A stretch of DNA of 64,000 nucleotides, from positions 1 through 64,000 of the forward strand of contig JAFGDE010000014.1 in the NCBI GenBank assembly GCA_016932255.1, given 5' to 3'. This DNA is from Candidatus Saganbacteria bacterium (GTDB lineage Bacteria > Margulisbacteria > WOR-1 > O2-12-FULL-45-9). A program made the translations under genes and the position numbers. Of the stretch, positions 24,200 through 32,221 are shown piece by piece. The notes below the pieces were generated by a model. It was not told the origin of the DNA. It was given only the letters and a program-made list of their open reading frames with translations, and did not search any database. Every line of letters starts with the position of its first letter. The first letter of the stretch is position 1.

Positions 24200-24626
24200 C
24201 TGAATCTTTGGTCTTGATGATCTTTTTCTCGGCTTTTTGCAGCAGTTCAAGCGTCAACCAGGCGATGACAGTGGCGGCAATGGCGCCGACATAAAAACCT
24301 GCGCCCGAAGCCACGCCGATGGCGGCCGCGATCCAGATCGAAGAGGCGGTCGTCACGCCGCGGACATTGCCGCGGGCCTGGACGATCGCGCCTGCGCCGA
24401 TAAAGCCGATGCCTGTGACGATGCCGGCCGCGATGCGGCCCGGGTCAGCGATGCCGGAGACCAGCACCATTTCCGCGGAGACCTGCATGAACAGGGCTGC
24501 GCCTACGGCGACGAGGATATGAGTGCGCAGTCCCGCGCTCTTGCCTTGCCGTTCCCTTAGCCAGCCGATGGTGCCGCTCAGGATAAAAGCCACGAAAAGA
24601 TTAAAAACGACCGTCAGATCAGACAT
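24192..24626 (-). CDS. MgtC/SapB family membrane protein
   Basis: 144 residues with four or five hydrophobic helices and the family signature LSGTIGWLRERQGKSAGLRTHILVAVGAALFM, followed by GAGAIVQARGNVRGVTTASSIWIAAAIGVASGAGFY. It covers the membrane part only; the cytosolic ACT-like domain of larger MgtC proteins is missing, as in SapB-type members. AAGGAGG precedes the ATG. MgtC homologues have been linked to Mg limitation; the function here is unknown. First gene of the unit leading into miaA. Confidence 0.85.
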   Translation of the reverse strand: MSDLTVVFNLFVAFILSGTIGWLRERQGKSAGLRTHILVAVGAALFMQVSAEMVLVSGIADPGRIAAGIVTGIGFIGAGAIVQARGNVRGVTTASSIWIAAAIGVASGAGFYVGAIAATVIAWLTLELLQKAEKKIIKTKDSGE

Positions 24627-24640
24627 GGTTTACCTCCTTG

Positions 24641-25051
24641 TCAGACATCAAAAACAATTGTAGCCTTATCAGCTTCGATGCGCAATTGATTATAGGTCGC
24701 GGCCTTGATCGGACGCAGGCCTTGATGTTTCTTGGGATCGAGCTTTTCGCCGGCAACAACAGCTTCCAGGCCCGTGTCGCTGATCTTGTTTATCTTGAAG
24801 CTAGAGAGCAGGATCTTTTTAGAATCGAAGACATAGATCAGTTCGTTCAGCCAGTTGACCAGCAGGGACTCCCTGTCTTCCCCCGTGACTTTGACCTCAA
24901 AATTTTCACGTGCGGTCGCGGTGTCAAGGTCAGCCATGAGCGAGAACAGGCCGAAAGCTGCGTTCTCGAACAATTCTTTTGGGGTCCGGCCGAAAGCAAC
25001 GATGCCGAGATCAGAAGGATGGGGCAGAGGCTTAAATCTTGAACCCGCCAT
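24641..25051 (-). CDS. Archease (RtcB RNA-ligase cofactor family)
   Basis: 136 residues: FKPLPHPSDLGIVAFGRTPKELFENAAFGLFSLM, ESLLVNWLNELIYVFDSKKILLSSF, GLRPIKAATYNQLRIE and a terminal TIVFDV, all archease features including the acidic metal site. Archease helps RtcB turn over during tRNA or RNA ligation. No rtcB is in the window. It overlaps leuD by 20 bases, so it is translated from the leuD message. Confidence 0.88.
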   Translation of the reverse strand: MAGSRFKPLPHPSDLGIVAFGRTPKELFENAAFGLFSLMADLDTATARENFEVKVTGEDRESLLVNWLNELIYVFDSKKILLSSFKINKISDTGLEAVVAGEKLDPKKHQGLRPIKAATYNQLRIEADKATIVFDV

Positions 25052-25535
25052 GTTTTTTAAAGTGCGCCACCAGCCCGCCGTCGCTGAGCAGGGTCTGCAT
25101 GGTGGGCGGCAGCGGCGCGATCTTGATCTCCGTGTTCTTGGTCTTGTTCCTGATCACGCCGGCAGCCAGGTCGACAGCCAGTTCATCTCCGTCGTCGATG
25201 CCGTCGGTGTCGGCCTCAATGGCCGGTAGGCCCAGGTTGTAGCAGTTGCGGTAAAAGATACGGGCGAACGATTTAGCGATGACAGCGGAAATGTTGGCGT
25301 ACTTAATGGCCATGGGCGCCTGTTCGCGGCTTGAGCCGCAGCCGAAATTGCGGCCGGCCACGATGAAGTCGCCTTTTTCTATCCGCTCATAGAACTTGGG
25401 GTCCAGATCCTCCATCACATGCTTGGCCAGCTCGACCGGGTCCTGGATCTTGAACTTGTAGCGGCCGGAAATAATGTAATCCGTGTTGATGTCGTTATCT
25501 GATTTAAAACGTCGGGCTTTGCCGTTGAGTTCCAT
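25032..25535 (-). CDS. leuD: 3-isopropylmalate dehydratase small subunit (or homologous aconitase-family small subunit)
   Basis: Small (swivel) subunit of an aconitase-type hydro-lyase. 167 residues: FKSDNDINTDYIISGRY, GDFIVAGRNFGCGSSREQAPMAIKYANISAVIAKSFARIFYRNCYNLGLPAIE. The NFGCGSSREQAP block is diagnostic. The ATG at 25535 is preceded by TTGCCC, 17 bases, TATACT and 10 bases, so the ORF track's upstream extension is not translated. No leuC is adjacent. This archaeal-type length is shared by homoaconitase and 2,3-dimethylmalate dehydratase subunits, so the substrate is inferred. Confidence 0.85.
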   Translation of the reverse strand: MELNGKARRFKSDNDINTDYIISGRYKFKIQDPVELAKHVMEDLDPKFYERIEKGDFIVAGRNFGCGSSREQAPMAIKYANISAVIAKSFARIFYRNCYNLGLPAIEADTDGIDDGDELAVDLAAGVIRNKTKNTEIKIAPLPPTMQTLLSDGGLVAHFKKHGGFKI

Positions 25536-25545
25536 GGCAGGAATC

Positions 25546-25574
25546 AGTATAGCAAAGTTATAGCATCCGGGCAA
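25546..25574 (-). promoter_or_regulatory. Promoter of leuD-archease (leaderless type)
   Basis: Minus strand TTGCCC (25574-25569), 17 bases, TATACT (25551-25546) with TGC before it, then 10 bases to the ATG. It lies inside the end of plsC. Confidence 0.65.
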
Positions 25575-26265
25575 TTGTTTCACGGACTTCGGCTACTTTG
25601 CCGTCATAGTCAGCTTCTGATTTTATCTCGATCGGCCGGCCGATGCTCAGTTTGACCGGACAGGGGTGGAACAGCCAGCTGCCTTTTTTGAGAATATTGA
25701 AACTGCCGGAAATAGCCACTGGCAGGATCGGGGCGCCTGATTTGAGCGCGGCCAAAAGGCTCCCCCGCTTGAAACGGCCCAGTTCCCCGGTCCTGGAGCG
25801 GGTGCCTTCAGGAAAGATCAGCACGCATTCGCCCTGTTTAATGATCTCAATGATCTTTTCTACGGTTCGATAAGCGCTAAGCACGACTTCGCGGTCAATA
25901 GAAAAATAACCGGCTCGTTTCAGGTACCAACCGAACACCGGGATCTTGAACAGCTCTTTTTTGATGGCAAAGCGGAAACGGACAGGCAGGAACGCCAGGA
26001 CCAGCAGGATATCCGCCGCGCCCTGGTGGTTGGCCGCGATTATCAGCGGCGTGTCTTTGGGCACGTTCTCAAGACCGGAGACTTTCACCCGCACCAGCGA
26101 AAAGAATACCAGCATCCGTGACCAGAGCTGTGCCGCTATCTGAAAAGGTTTATGCTTTGGCCTGACAAAAGGGACGAAACATAGAGTGATGGTCGTGCCG
26201 ATGATAAAGGTGACAGCTGTCACCAGATAGAAAAAAAGAGAATGCAGCAGCCTGATAATGATCAT
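25558..26265 (-). CDS. plsC: 1-acyl-sn-glycerol-3-phosphate acyltransferase (PlsC family)
   Basis: Second acylation in phosphatidic acid synthesis. 235 residues: an N-terminal hydrophobic segment (LLHSLFFYLVTAVTFIIGTTITLCF), then IIAANHQGAADILLVLAFLP (a HxxxxD catalytic variant, NHQGAAD), GYFSIDR, VLIFPEGTRSRTGELGRFKRGS and APILPVAISGS. The start is ATG 26265; the longer ORF in the track is not supported, since TATACT ends 6 bases before this ATG. Confidence 0.92.
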   Translation of the reverse strand: MIIIRLLHSLFFYLVTAVTFIIGTTITLCFVPFVRPKHKPFQIAAQLWSRMLVFFSLVRVKVSGLENVPKDTPLIIAANHQGAADILLVLAFLPVRFRFAIKKELFKIPVFGWYLKRAGYFSIDREVVLSAYRTVEKIIEIIKQGECVLIFPEGTRSRTGELGRFKRGSLLAALKSGAPILPVAISGSFNILKKGSWLFHPCPVKLSIGRPIEIKSEADYDGKVAEVRETIARML

Positions 26266-26271
26266 GCCTAT

Positions 26272-26277
26272 AGTATA
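26272..26277 (-). promoter_or_regulatory. -10 box of plsC (leaderless type)
   Basis: Minus strand TATACT, 6 bases from the ATG at 26265. The hexamer 17 bases upstream is TTACGT, a poor -35. Confidence 0.5.
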
Positions 26278-26347
26278 ACAAAACCTGACGCTTGACGTAA
26301 GCAAATCAGCTGAAATTCCTTGCGGGAACCTCCGAAGAAGAGGCGAC

Positions 26348-26608
26348 ATGATCGAAGTGCAAAAAGTAGAAGAGACCCTGCGCGCTCAGGTGGATGAACG
26401 AGTCGATCTGCGCCGGACTTCGGCTAGGACCTGTATTTATTATCCTGAGGTCGGCTGTTTTGCGCCTTCTGCCCGGTACAAGATCTGCTACGGTTGTGCG
26501 CGTTGCGGCGAGCTGGCTCCCAGGAGCGTTATACGCTCGATCTTTGATCATATCAAGGCCTTAGCCATCTCCTGGCTGGGGCCAAATAGTCCTCAATCAT
26601 CCAGGTAA
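26348..26608 (+). CDS. Hypothetical small cysteine-rich protein
   Basis: 86 residues, the only plausible gene in a 327-base gap between plsC and the GspE-like gene. The sequence has a Cys cluster, CIYYPEVGC and CYGCARCGEL (C-x7-C, then C-x2-C-x2-C), suggesting metal binding. An AGAGG lies 5 bases before the ATG. It is convergent with the GspE-like gene and overlaps its stop by 16 bases. No clear promoter (TTGACG at 26292 lacks a matching -10), and a competing minus-strand ORF covers the same DNA. It could be non-coding. Confidence 0.35.
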   Translation: MIEVQKVEETLRAQVDERVDLRRTSARTCIYYPEVGCFAPSARYKICYGCARCGELAPRSVIRSIFDHIKALAISWLGPNSPQSSR

Positions 26609-27561
26609 AGGACCCGGCGAACCTCGGTCTCTGTTGTAAGATTTTGTTCGATCTTGCGTCTGCCGTTCTCAGCTAAGCTCCGCGCCCTTTTATTATTGAA
26701 CATGACCTCATATATCCCGGTCCGCCCCAGAAGACCGGCTGGCCCCTTTTTCCTGATAAGCCGTTGAGCCAGAACGCCGATAAGCGAAGCTTCGACCAGG
26801 TATTTCTCAATGCCCATATCGACCAGGCGCGTGACCGCTGAGGGAGCATCGTTGGTATGCAGGGTCGAGAGCACCAAATGACCGGTCAGGGCCGCCTGGA
26901 CCGCGATACGGGCGCTCGGCTCATCCCTGATCTCGCCGACCATGATAATATCCGGGTCCTGGCGCAGGATCGCCCGCAAGCCCCGGGCAAAAGTCAAGCC
27001 GGCTTTTAAATTGACTTGGACCTGATTGATCCCTGGCAATTGATATTCGATCGGGTCCTCGATGGTCGTAATATTCACATCTTTATCGTTCAACTTTGCC
27101 AGGGTCGCGTAGAGCGTTGTTGTCTTGCCTGAGCCAGTAGGGCCGGTCACCAGGATCAGACCGCAGCGGCGCTCGATCATCGCCAAGTAGGTCTCAAGGT
27201 CGTCTAATTCCATGCCCAGATCTTTAAGGTCAAGCTTGGTTTGCTGCTTGTTTAGCAAACGTATGACCACTTTTTCTCCGTGGAGCGAGGGCAGGCAAGA
27301 AACGCGCAGATCCAGAGCCTGCGCAGTGACGCGACCGTCCTGAGGCAGCCTATTTTCCGCTATGTCCAGCCCGACCATGACCTTGATGCGGGAGATCAAC
27401 AGCGCTTGGAGATGTTTCGGCAGTTGACGGGACCCGGTCAGACGGCCGTCAATGCGCAGCCTCACTCGCAAATGATCAGCCTGGGGTTCAAGATGGATAT
27501 CTGAAGCCCGTTTTTGGGCCGCTTCATTTATCAGTTCATCAAGCAATGCAGGGGCATTCAT
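26593..27561 (-). CDS. Reduced GspE/PilB-type secretion ATPase lacking N1 and zinc modules
   Basis: 322 residues, well below the ~500-570 of PilB or GspE. It keeps the N2 domain (AAQKRASDIHLEPQADHLRVRLRIDGRL), Walker A GPTGSGKTTTLYATL, Asp box TTIEDPIEYQLPGINQVQV, Walker B LRQDPDIIMVGEIRD and the His box ALTGHLVLSTLHTNDA. The N1 domain is missing, and the four-Cys zinc knuckle normally before GRTGIYE is deleted (QRLIRKKGPAGLLGRTGIYEVMF). Start taken as ATG 27561 rather than the upstream TTG. No other pilus or secretion genes are near. Probably a functional mini-motor; its machinery is unknown. Confidence 0.85.
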   Translation of the reverse strand: MNAPALLDELINEAAQKRASDIHLEPQADHLRVRLRIDGRLTGSRQLPKHLQALLISRIKVMVGLDIAENRLPQDGRVTAQALDLRVSCLPSLHGEKVVIRLLNKQQTKLDLKDLGMELDDLETYLAMIERRCGLILVTGPTGSGKTTTLYATLAKLNDKDVNITTIEDPIEYQLPGINQVQVNLKAGLTFARGLRAILRQDPDIIMVGEIRDEPSARIAVQAALTGHLVLSTLHTNDAPSAVTRLVDMGIEKYLVEASLIGVLAQRLIRKKGPAGLLGRTGIYEVMFNNKRARSLAENGRRKIEQNLTTETEVRRVLYLDD

Positions 27562-27711
27562 CAAGACGATCAAAAAGCAAGTTTATTGCCAGCAGAGCAA
27601 AGCTTGGACCCCAGCTGCTAAGTTCTTAAAAATATGCTTTGCAGCAATAAAAAATCAGTTAAGCTAAGATCCAAGACCAGGAACATAGGGCTTGAGCATG
27701 TCGAGATCGCG

Positions 27712-28557
27712 TCAGCGCAGGGCTTTTTGGGCGGCCTGTCTCATGACCTCAAGCGGCGCTTCTTTGCCGGTCCAGATCGAGAAAGCGATCGCCCCCTGAC
27801 GGACCAGCATACCCAGACCAGAGCAAGTCCGGCAACCAGCGGCAGCAGCCCTTGTTAATAATTTTGTAGCCCCGGGATTATAAACAAGATCATAAACAAG
27901 CAGCTTTGTTGGCAGAACAAAATTATCCGGCAGCGGCGCGGCATTGACCTTGGGCGCCATGCCGATCGGCGTGGTATTGACCAGTAAGTCGGCTTGCTTA
28001 ACCGCCTTTTTTAGTTCAGGGCTGTTGACCTTCAGCTGGCCGCCCTTGATGCCGAAATATGAGTCAATATAATCTGAAAGTTCTTTGGCTTTCTCTTCGA
28101 TCAGATCAGAAATATAAAGCTCGGACACGCCTGCCTCGGCCAGCATGACACAAACGGCCCGGCTGGCCCCGCCGGCGCCCAGCACCACGCCGCGCTTGTC
28201 TTTCGGCTCAAAGCCTGCATCCTGTTTGAGTGACTCGAGAAACCCGGCGCCGTCGGTATTAAAACCGATCAGGCGGCCATCCTGATTGACCACTGTATTG
28301 ACCGCCCCGATGATCCTGGCCAACTTGGTGACTTCATCCAGCAGTGGCACTATAGTTTCCTTATGCGGGATGGTCACATTAAAACCAGCCACATGCAAGG
28401 CGCGCAATCCGTTCAGCGCTTCAGCTAAATCCTCGGGGGCGACCTCAAAAGCGCTGTATTCATAATCAAGGCCCAGCTCTTTGAACGCAGCGTTGTGCAT
28501 GGCCGGAGAGACCGAATGACCGAGAGGGAAACCTATCAAGCCGGTTACTTTTCTCAT
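27712..28557 (-). CDS. aroE: Shikimate dehydrogenase
   Basis: NADPH-dependent reduction of 3-dehydroshikimate. 281 residues: GLIGFPLGHSVSPAMHNAAF (shikimate binding), GFNVTIPHKE (catalytic Lys), IGAVNTVV, NTDGAGF, GVVLGAGGASRAVCVML (NADP fold), VNTTPIGM and a C-terminal GLGMLVRQGAIAFSIWTG. A TATACT box ends 9 bases before the ATG. Divergent from the citrate/homocitrate-synthase-like gene. The 150 bases between its stop and the GspE-like gene hold no convincing gene. Confidence 0.96.
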   Translation of the reverse strand: MRKVTGLIGFPLGHSVSPAMHNAAFKELGLDYEYSAFEVAPEDLAEALNGLRALHVAGFNVTIPHKETIVPLLDEVTKLARIIGAVNTVVNQDGRLIGFNTDGAGFLESLKQDAGFEPKDKRGVVLGAGGASRAVCVMLAEAGVSELYISDLIEEKAKELSDYIDSYFGIKGGQLKVNSPELKKAVKQADLLVNTTPIGMAPKVNAAPLPDNFVLPTKLLVYDLVYNPGATKLLTRAAAAGCRTCSGLGMLVRQGAIAFSIWTGKEAPLEVMRQAAQKALR

Positions 28558-28566
28558 CTCAGGTCA

Positions 28567-28572
28567 AGTATA
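28567..28572 (-). promoter_or_regulatory. -10 box of aroE (leaderless type)
   Basis: Minus strand TATACT with TGC before it (extended -10), ending 9 bases before the ATG; TTTCTC lies at 17-base spacing. It overlaps the divergent promoter at 28579-28607. Confidence 0.6.
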
Positions 28573-28578
28573 GCACAG

Positions 28579-28607
28579 TTGTAAAAGTCGAGAAAGTAGG
28601 CTATAAT
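28579..28607 (+). promoter_or_regulatory. Promoter of the citrate/homocitrate-synthase-like gene
   Basis: TTGTAA (28579-28584), 17 bases, TATAAT (28602-28607). Here the leader is about 20 bases and contains AGGAGGG before the ATG at 28634, unlike the leaderless units. Confidence 0.7.
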
Positions 28608-28633
28608 AATGACCTTAAATAGGAGGGAAAGTC

Positions 28634-29872
28634 ATGCCAAAAGTATACATTATCGACGTGACAAACCGTGATGGCGTTCAGACATCACGGATCGGACTGT
28701 CAAAATTGGAGAAGACCATGGTCAACTGGTATCTGAACGAACTGGGCGTGTTCCAGTCCGAGTTCGGATTCCCTTTTACTCTGCACGAAACCAACTACCT
28801 CAATGCCAATCTGGAGCTGGCCGAGATGGGCGTGCTGTCCCCAATCAGGCTGGAAGGTTGGTGCAGAGCAATTACCAAGGATGTTGAACTGGCCTTCAAG
28901 CTTTGTCCCAAGATACGGCATTTGAACCTGTCCATTTCAACTTCGCCCCTGATGCTTGAACTTAAATTCAAAGGGAAAATGACCATTGATTCGGTCATTG
29001 AGTCAATGGTCAAGGCTGTTGAAGCGGCAAAAAAATTTAGAGCAGAAAGCATCGGCGTCAATGCCGAAGATGCTTCACGCACCGATGTTGCTGATCTGAT
29101 CGAATTTGCTAAAGCAGCCAAGGAAGTCGGAGCTGCCCGCGTACGCTACTGCGACACGCTGGGAACGGATGATCCGCTGACGATTTATGAGCGCATGAAA
29201 GAGCTGGCCGGCAAGACCAAGATCCCCTGGGAAATGCACTGTCATAATGATCTGGGCATGGGCGTGGCCTGTTCAGTGGCTGGCGCAAAGGGCATTATCG
29301 ACGGCGGACAGGACGCATATATCAATACGACGATCAACGGCATGGGCGAACGAGCGGGCAATGCGGACCTGCTATCAGTGCTTTTAGCTCTGAAATATGC
29401 CAGCGGACTTAAGGATAAGAATTTATTTCCGGGGAATATCAACTTAACGAAGATATGGGACTTTGCCAAATACGCATCATACGCTTTTGGTATCCCGATC
29501 CCGGTCAATCAGGTTGGGGTGGGTGACAATGCCTTTGCTCATGAATCCGGCATCCATGCTGACGGCGCGCTAAAGAACCGCCGCAATTATGAGCTGTATG
29601 ATTACGAAGAGCTTGGCCGTGGCGAGCCTGAGCTGGTCGAGTCCGGACGCATGATAACAGTCGGTGAATATTCCGGCATTAAGGGTTTCCGCAATGTTTA
29701 TGGCAACCTTGAAGTTGAGTTTAAGGACGACAAAGAAGCGGCCGAAGTGTTGGAATTAGTGCGTTATGCCAATGTTAACACCCAGAAGCCTTTGACCAAA
29801 GAAGAGCTGATCTTCATCGCCAAATATCCGGAACAGGTACGCCAGATCCTGACGGTTCAACCGCCTAAATAG
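28634..29872 (+). CDS. DRE-TIM metallolyase: homocitrate synthase or (Re)-citrate synthase-like
   Basis: 412-residue acyl-CoA-dependent aldol condensing enzyme of the LeuA/homocitrate synthase superfamily. VYIIDVTNRDGVQTSR is the catalytic Asp/Arg/Asp-Gly region, EMHCHNDLGMG the HxH metal site, and GMGERAGNADLLSVL the glycine-rich motif. It lacks the ~120-residue regulatory domain of LeuA. The VTNRDGVQT start resembles proteins characterised as (Re)-citrate synthase in Dehalococcoides and clostridia, though many databases call such proteins homocitrate synthase. I cannot choose by eye. purE follows 21 bases later. AGGAGGG supports the ATG. Confidence 0.8.
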   Translation: MPKVYIIDVTNRDGVQTSRIGLSKLEKTMVNWYLNELGVFQSEFGFPFTLHETNYLNANLELAEMGVLSPIRLEGWCRAITKDVELAFKLCPKIRHLNLSISTSPLMLELKFKGKMTIDSVIESMVKAVEAAKKFRAESIGVNAEDASRTDVADLIEFAKAAKEVGAARVRYCDTLGTDDPLTIYERMKELAGKTKIPWEMHCHNDLGMGVACSVAGAKGIIDGGQDAYINTTINGMGERAGNADLLSVLLALKYASGLKDKNLFPGNINLTKIWDFAKYASYAFGIPIPVNQVGVGDNAFAHESGIHADGALKNRRNYELYDYEELGRGEPELVESGRMITVGEYSGIKGFRNVYGNLEVEFKDDKEAAEVLELVRYANVNTQKPLTKEELIFIAKYPEQVRQILTVQPPK

Positions 29873-29892
29873 ATAATAAGAGGGGGTAAGCC

Positions 29893-30348
29893 ATGGCTGG
29901 GCCAAGAGTCGGCATTATCACGGGGAGCAGATCCGACCTTCCTGTCATTGAAAAGACCACCAAGCAGCTCGAGGAATTCGGCATTGCCTATGAAGTGACA
30001 GTGGCTTCCGCCCATCGGACCCCCAAAAAAGTCGAACACTATGCGGCGCAGGCAGAGAACAATTACGATCTGATTATTGCCGCGGCCGGCATGGCGGCCG
30101 CTTTGCCCGGAGTAGTAGCGGCTCAAACGACATTGCCGGTCATCGGTATCCCCATTCATTCCAAAGCCCTGGGCGGGCAGGACGCGCTCTTTGCCATAGT
30201 GCAGATGCCTGCCGGCATACCGGTGGCGACCGTAGCCATAGACGGGGCCAGGAACGCCGCAATTTTGGCGGCCCAAATTTTGGCGCTTAAATATCCCAAG
30301 ATCAAGGACGCGCTGAAGAAATTTAAAGCCTCATTGGCCAAAGGGTAA
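29893..30348 (+). CDS. purE: N5-carboxyaminoimidazole ribonucleotide mutase (class I PurE)
   Basis: Moves the carboxyl group of N5-CAIR to give CAIR in purine synthesis. 151 residues: VGIITGSRSDLPVIEKTTKQLEEFGIAYEVTVASAHRTPKKV, IIAAAGMAAALPGVVAAQTTLPVIGIP, GGQDALFAIVQMPAGIPVATVAI. SAHRTP and GSxSD are the class I active-site blocks. GAGGGGG precedes the ATG. No purK is adjacent. Confidence 0.95.
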   Translation: MAGPRVGIITGSRSDLPVIEKTTKQLEEFGIAYEVTVASAHRTPKKVEHYAAQAENNYDLIIAAAGMAAALPGVVAAQTTLPVIGIPIHSKALGGQDALFAIVQMPAGIPVATVAIDGARNAAILAAQILALKYPKIKDALKKFKASLAKG

Positions 30349-30350
30349 AG

Positions 30351-31052
30351 ATGCTGGACGTCTTTGTCGGCATTGCTATCTTCCTATTCATCATTCTGGG
30401 TTTCAGGGAAGGGCTGTTCAAGTCCCTGACCAGTGTGGCGGTGGTCTTTGCCGCGCTTTTTCTGGGCACGGCAGCGGTATCGTTTTTGGCCAAAGGGGCT
30501 GAGAGCTTTAAAGACCCGAGATCGCTTGGCGCGGTGATCGTTTTCTTTTTGGTCTGGATCGTAGCGTATATTCTTATCGATCTGTTGCTGACCCTGTTGT
30601 TCAAAAAAGCGATCAATATAACGATCCTGGGACCGGTCGATAAGGTTGGCGGCGTCTTAAGCGGCGGTTTTAAAGGATTGCTGATCTGCGGCATCGTATT
30701 GCAACTGGCCCTGGCCCTGCCCATTGCCGATACTTCTAAAAGATCGATCACGACTTCTACGCTGTCCCGCTGTTCGATCGCGGTCTACCACTTAAGCTAC
30801 CCATATGCCAAGAAAGCCGTGCCCCTGCTTAGCAACTGGCTGAAACAAAGTCCGGTCGATAAAGCGGGGCAGGAGCACGGTCTGGAGCAAACGGCCAAAG
30901 AGCTGGAGCAGTTGGATCCCGGGCAAATCATGGACAACGTGGTTAAATACGACAAAACGGCCAAAGAGCAGGAACGCAAGATCAAGCAGCTGCTCAAGGA
31001 CCAGAAACTGCTGCACGACGCGCCGGTCAAGCGGATCGAGGAAGTCGAATGA
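30351..31052 (+). CDS. CvpA family membrane protein
   Basis: 233 residues. About four N-terminal hydrophobic helices (MLDVFVGIAIFLFIILGFREGLFKSL, then two more, and GPVDKVGGVLSGGFKGLLICGIVLQLAL), matching the CvpA/colicin-V-production family, followed by a hydrophilic helical tail rich in Gln, Lys and Glu. Family role is poorly defined (envelope maintenance). The long C-terminal tail is atypical. ATGA overlap with apgM. Confidence 0.82.
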   Translation: MLDVFVGIAIFLFIILGFREGLFKSLTSVAVVFAALFLGTAAVSFLAKGAESFKDPRSLGAVIVFFLVWIVAYILIDLLLTLLFKKAINITILGPVDKVGGVLSGGFKGLLICGIVLQLALALPIADTSKRSITTSTLSRCSIAVYHLSYPYAKKAVPLLSNWLKQSPVDKAGQEHGLEQTAKELEQLDPGQIMDNVVKYDKTAKEQERKIKQLLKDQKLLHDAPVKRIEEVE

Positions 31053-32221
31053 AAAGGTATCTTGTGCTGATCGGTGACGGCATGTCGGATTGGCCGCTCA
31101 AGGAGCTGGGAGGCAGGACTCCTTTGGCCGCGGCCAGAACACCCAACCTGGATTTTCTCGCCCGAAACGGCCGCTGCGGCTGGGTCAGCAATGTGCCAAA
31201 AGGATTGCCGCCGGCCTCTGATGTTGCCAACATGAGCATCTTCGGTTATGACCCTAAAAAATATTATACCGGCCGGGGCCCGCTGGAAGCGGCCAGTCTC
31301 GGCATCAAGCTGGGGAAAAGTGAAGTGGCGTTCCGCTGCAATCTGGTCACGGTCAAAGACCGCAGGATGAAAGATTTTACCGCCGGCCATATCAACACGG
31401 CCGAAGGCCGCCGTATAATGAAACTGCTTGATAAAAAACTGGGCTGCCAAACAGTTAAGTTCTATCCCGGGTTGAGCTACCGGCACCTTCTGGTGGTCAG
31501 CAATGAACTGATCAACAGCCGGGTCCGTACCACGCCGCCCCATGATATTACCGGCAAGCCGATAAAGAACTATTTGCCCGGCGGCAAAGGATCTGAGATC
31601 CTGCTGCAGTTGATGAACGAAAGCGAAGTCCTGCTGCACGGTATCGGGACAAAGGCATCCATGATCTGGCCCTGGAGCCCTGGCCAGATGCCGGCAATGC
31701 CATTATTCAGGAAGAAATTCGGCAAAAAGGCCGCGATTATCACTGCGGTCCACTTACTCAAAGGCATCGGCAAGCTGGTCGGAATGGATGTCATCAACGT
31801 GCCCGGGGCGACCGGTTATCTGGATACGAATTATCTGGGCAAAGCACGCGCGGCCTGGCGCGCCCTTAAAGATCGTGACCTGGCTTTTATCCATGTTGAG
31901 GCGCCGGATGAGGCCGGGCATGAGGGCAGTGTCAGCAAAAAGATCAGGGCGATCGAAGATTTTGATAGATTGATCGTTGGGACCCTGCTGAAAAAGATCC
32001 GCAGCACCGGGTCAGACGTGAAAATTCTCGTCCTGCCTGACCATCCCACGCCGATCAGGGCCATGACCCATACCGCGGATCCCGTGCCCTTTGTGCTCTA
32101 TGATCCAAACAAGCCCTGCTCGAAAGAAAGCATCAATGCCTATAATGAAAAAGAGCTGAAAAAGGCGTCCTGGCGCCTGCGCCACGGGCACGATCTGCTA
32201 AAGGAGTTGTTAAAGGCCTGA
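31049..32221 (+). CDS. apgM: 2,3-bisphosphoglycerate-independent phosphoglycerate mutase, archaeal (ApgM) type
   Basis: 390-residue alkaline-phosphatase-superfamily enzyme. It starts MKRYLVLIGDGMSDWPLKELGGRTPLAAARTPNLDFLARNG and has GLPPASDVANMSIFGYDP (nucleophile Ser), TGRGPLEAAS and metal sites HVEAPDEAGHEGS and LPDHPTP. This branch includes proteins annotated as proposed homoserine kinases, so homoserine phosphorylation is the alternative; no thr genes lie nearby to support that. The HAMP receptor gene follows with a one-base overlap (TGATG). Confidence 0.87.
   Translation: MKRYLVLIGDGMSDWPLKELGGRTPLAAARTPNLDFLARNGRCGWVSNVPKGLPPASDVANMSIFGYDPKKYYTGRGPLEAASLGIKLGKSEVAFRCNLVTVKDRRMKDFTAGHINTAEGRRIMKLLDKKLGCQTVKFYPGLSYRHLLVVSNELINSRVRTTPPHDITGKPIKNYLPGGKGSEILLQLMNESEVLLHGIGTKASMIWPWSPGQMPAMPLFRKKFGKKAAIITAVHLLKGIGKLVGMDVINVPGATGYLDTNYLGKARAAWRALKDRDLAFIHVEAPDEAGHEGSVSKKIRAIEDFDRLIVGTLLKKIRSTGSDVKILVLPDHPTPIRAMTHTADPVPFVLYDPNKPCSKESINAYNEKELKKASWRLRHGHDLLKELLKA

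Noticed and set aside
27574-27711. Short ORF (about 11 codons) between aroE and the GspE-like gene
   Set aside because: No ribosome site, no conservation evidence; I see nothing supportable in this gap.
30797-31639. 280-residue minus-strand ORF
   Set aside because: Antisense to cvpA and apgM; those genes are coupled and have clear motifs.
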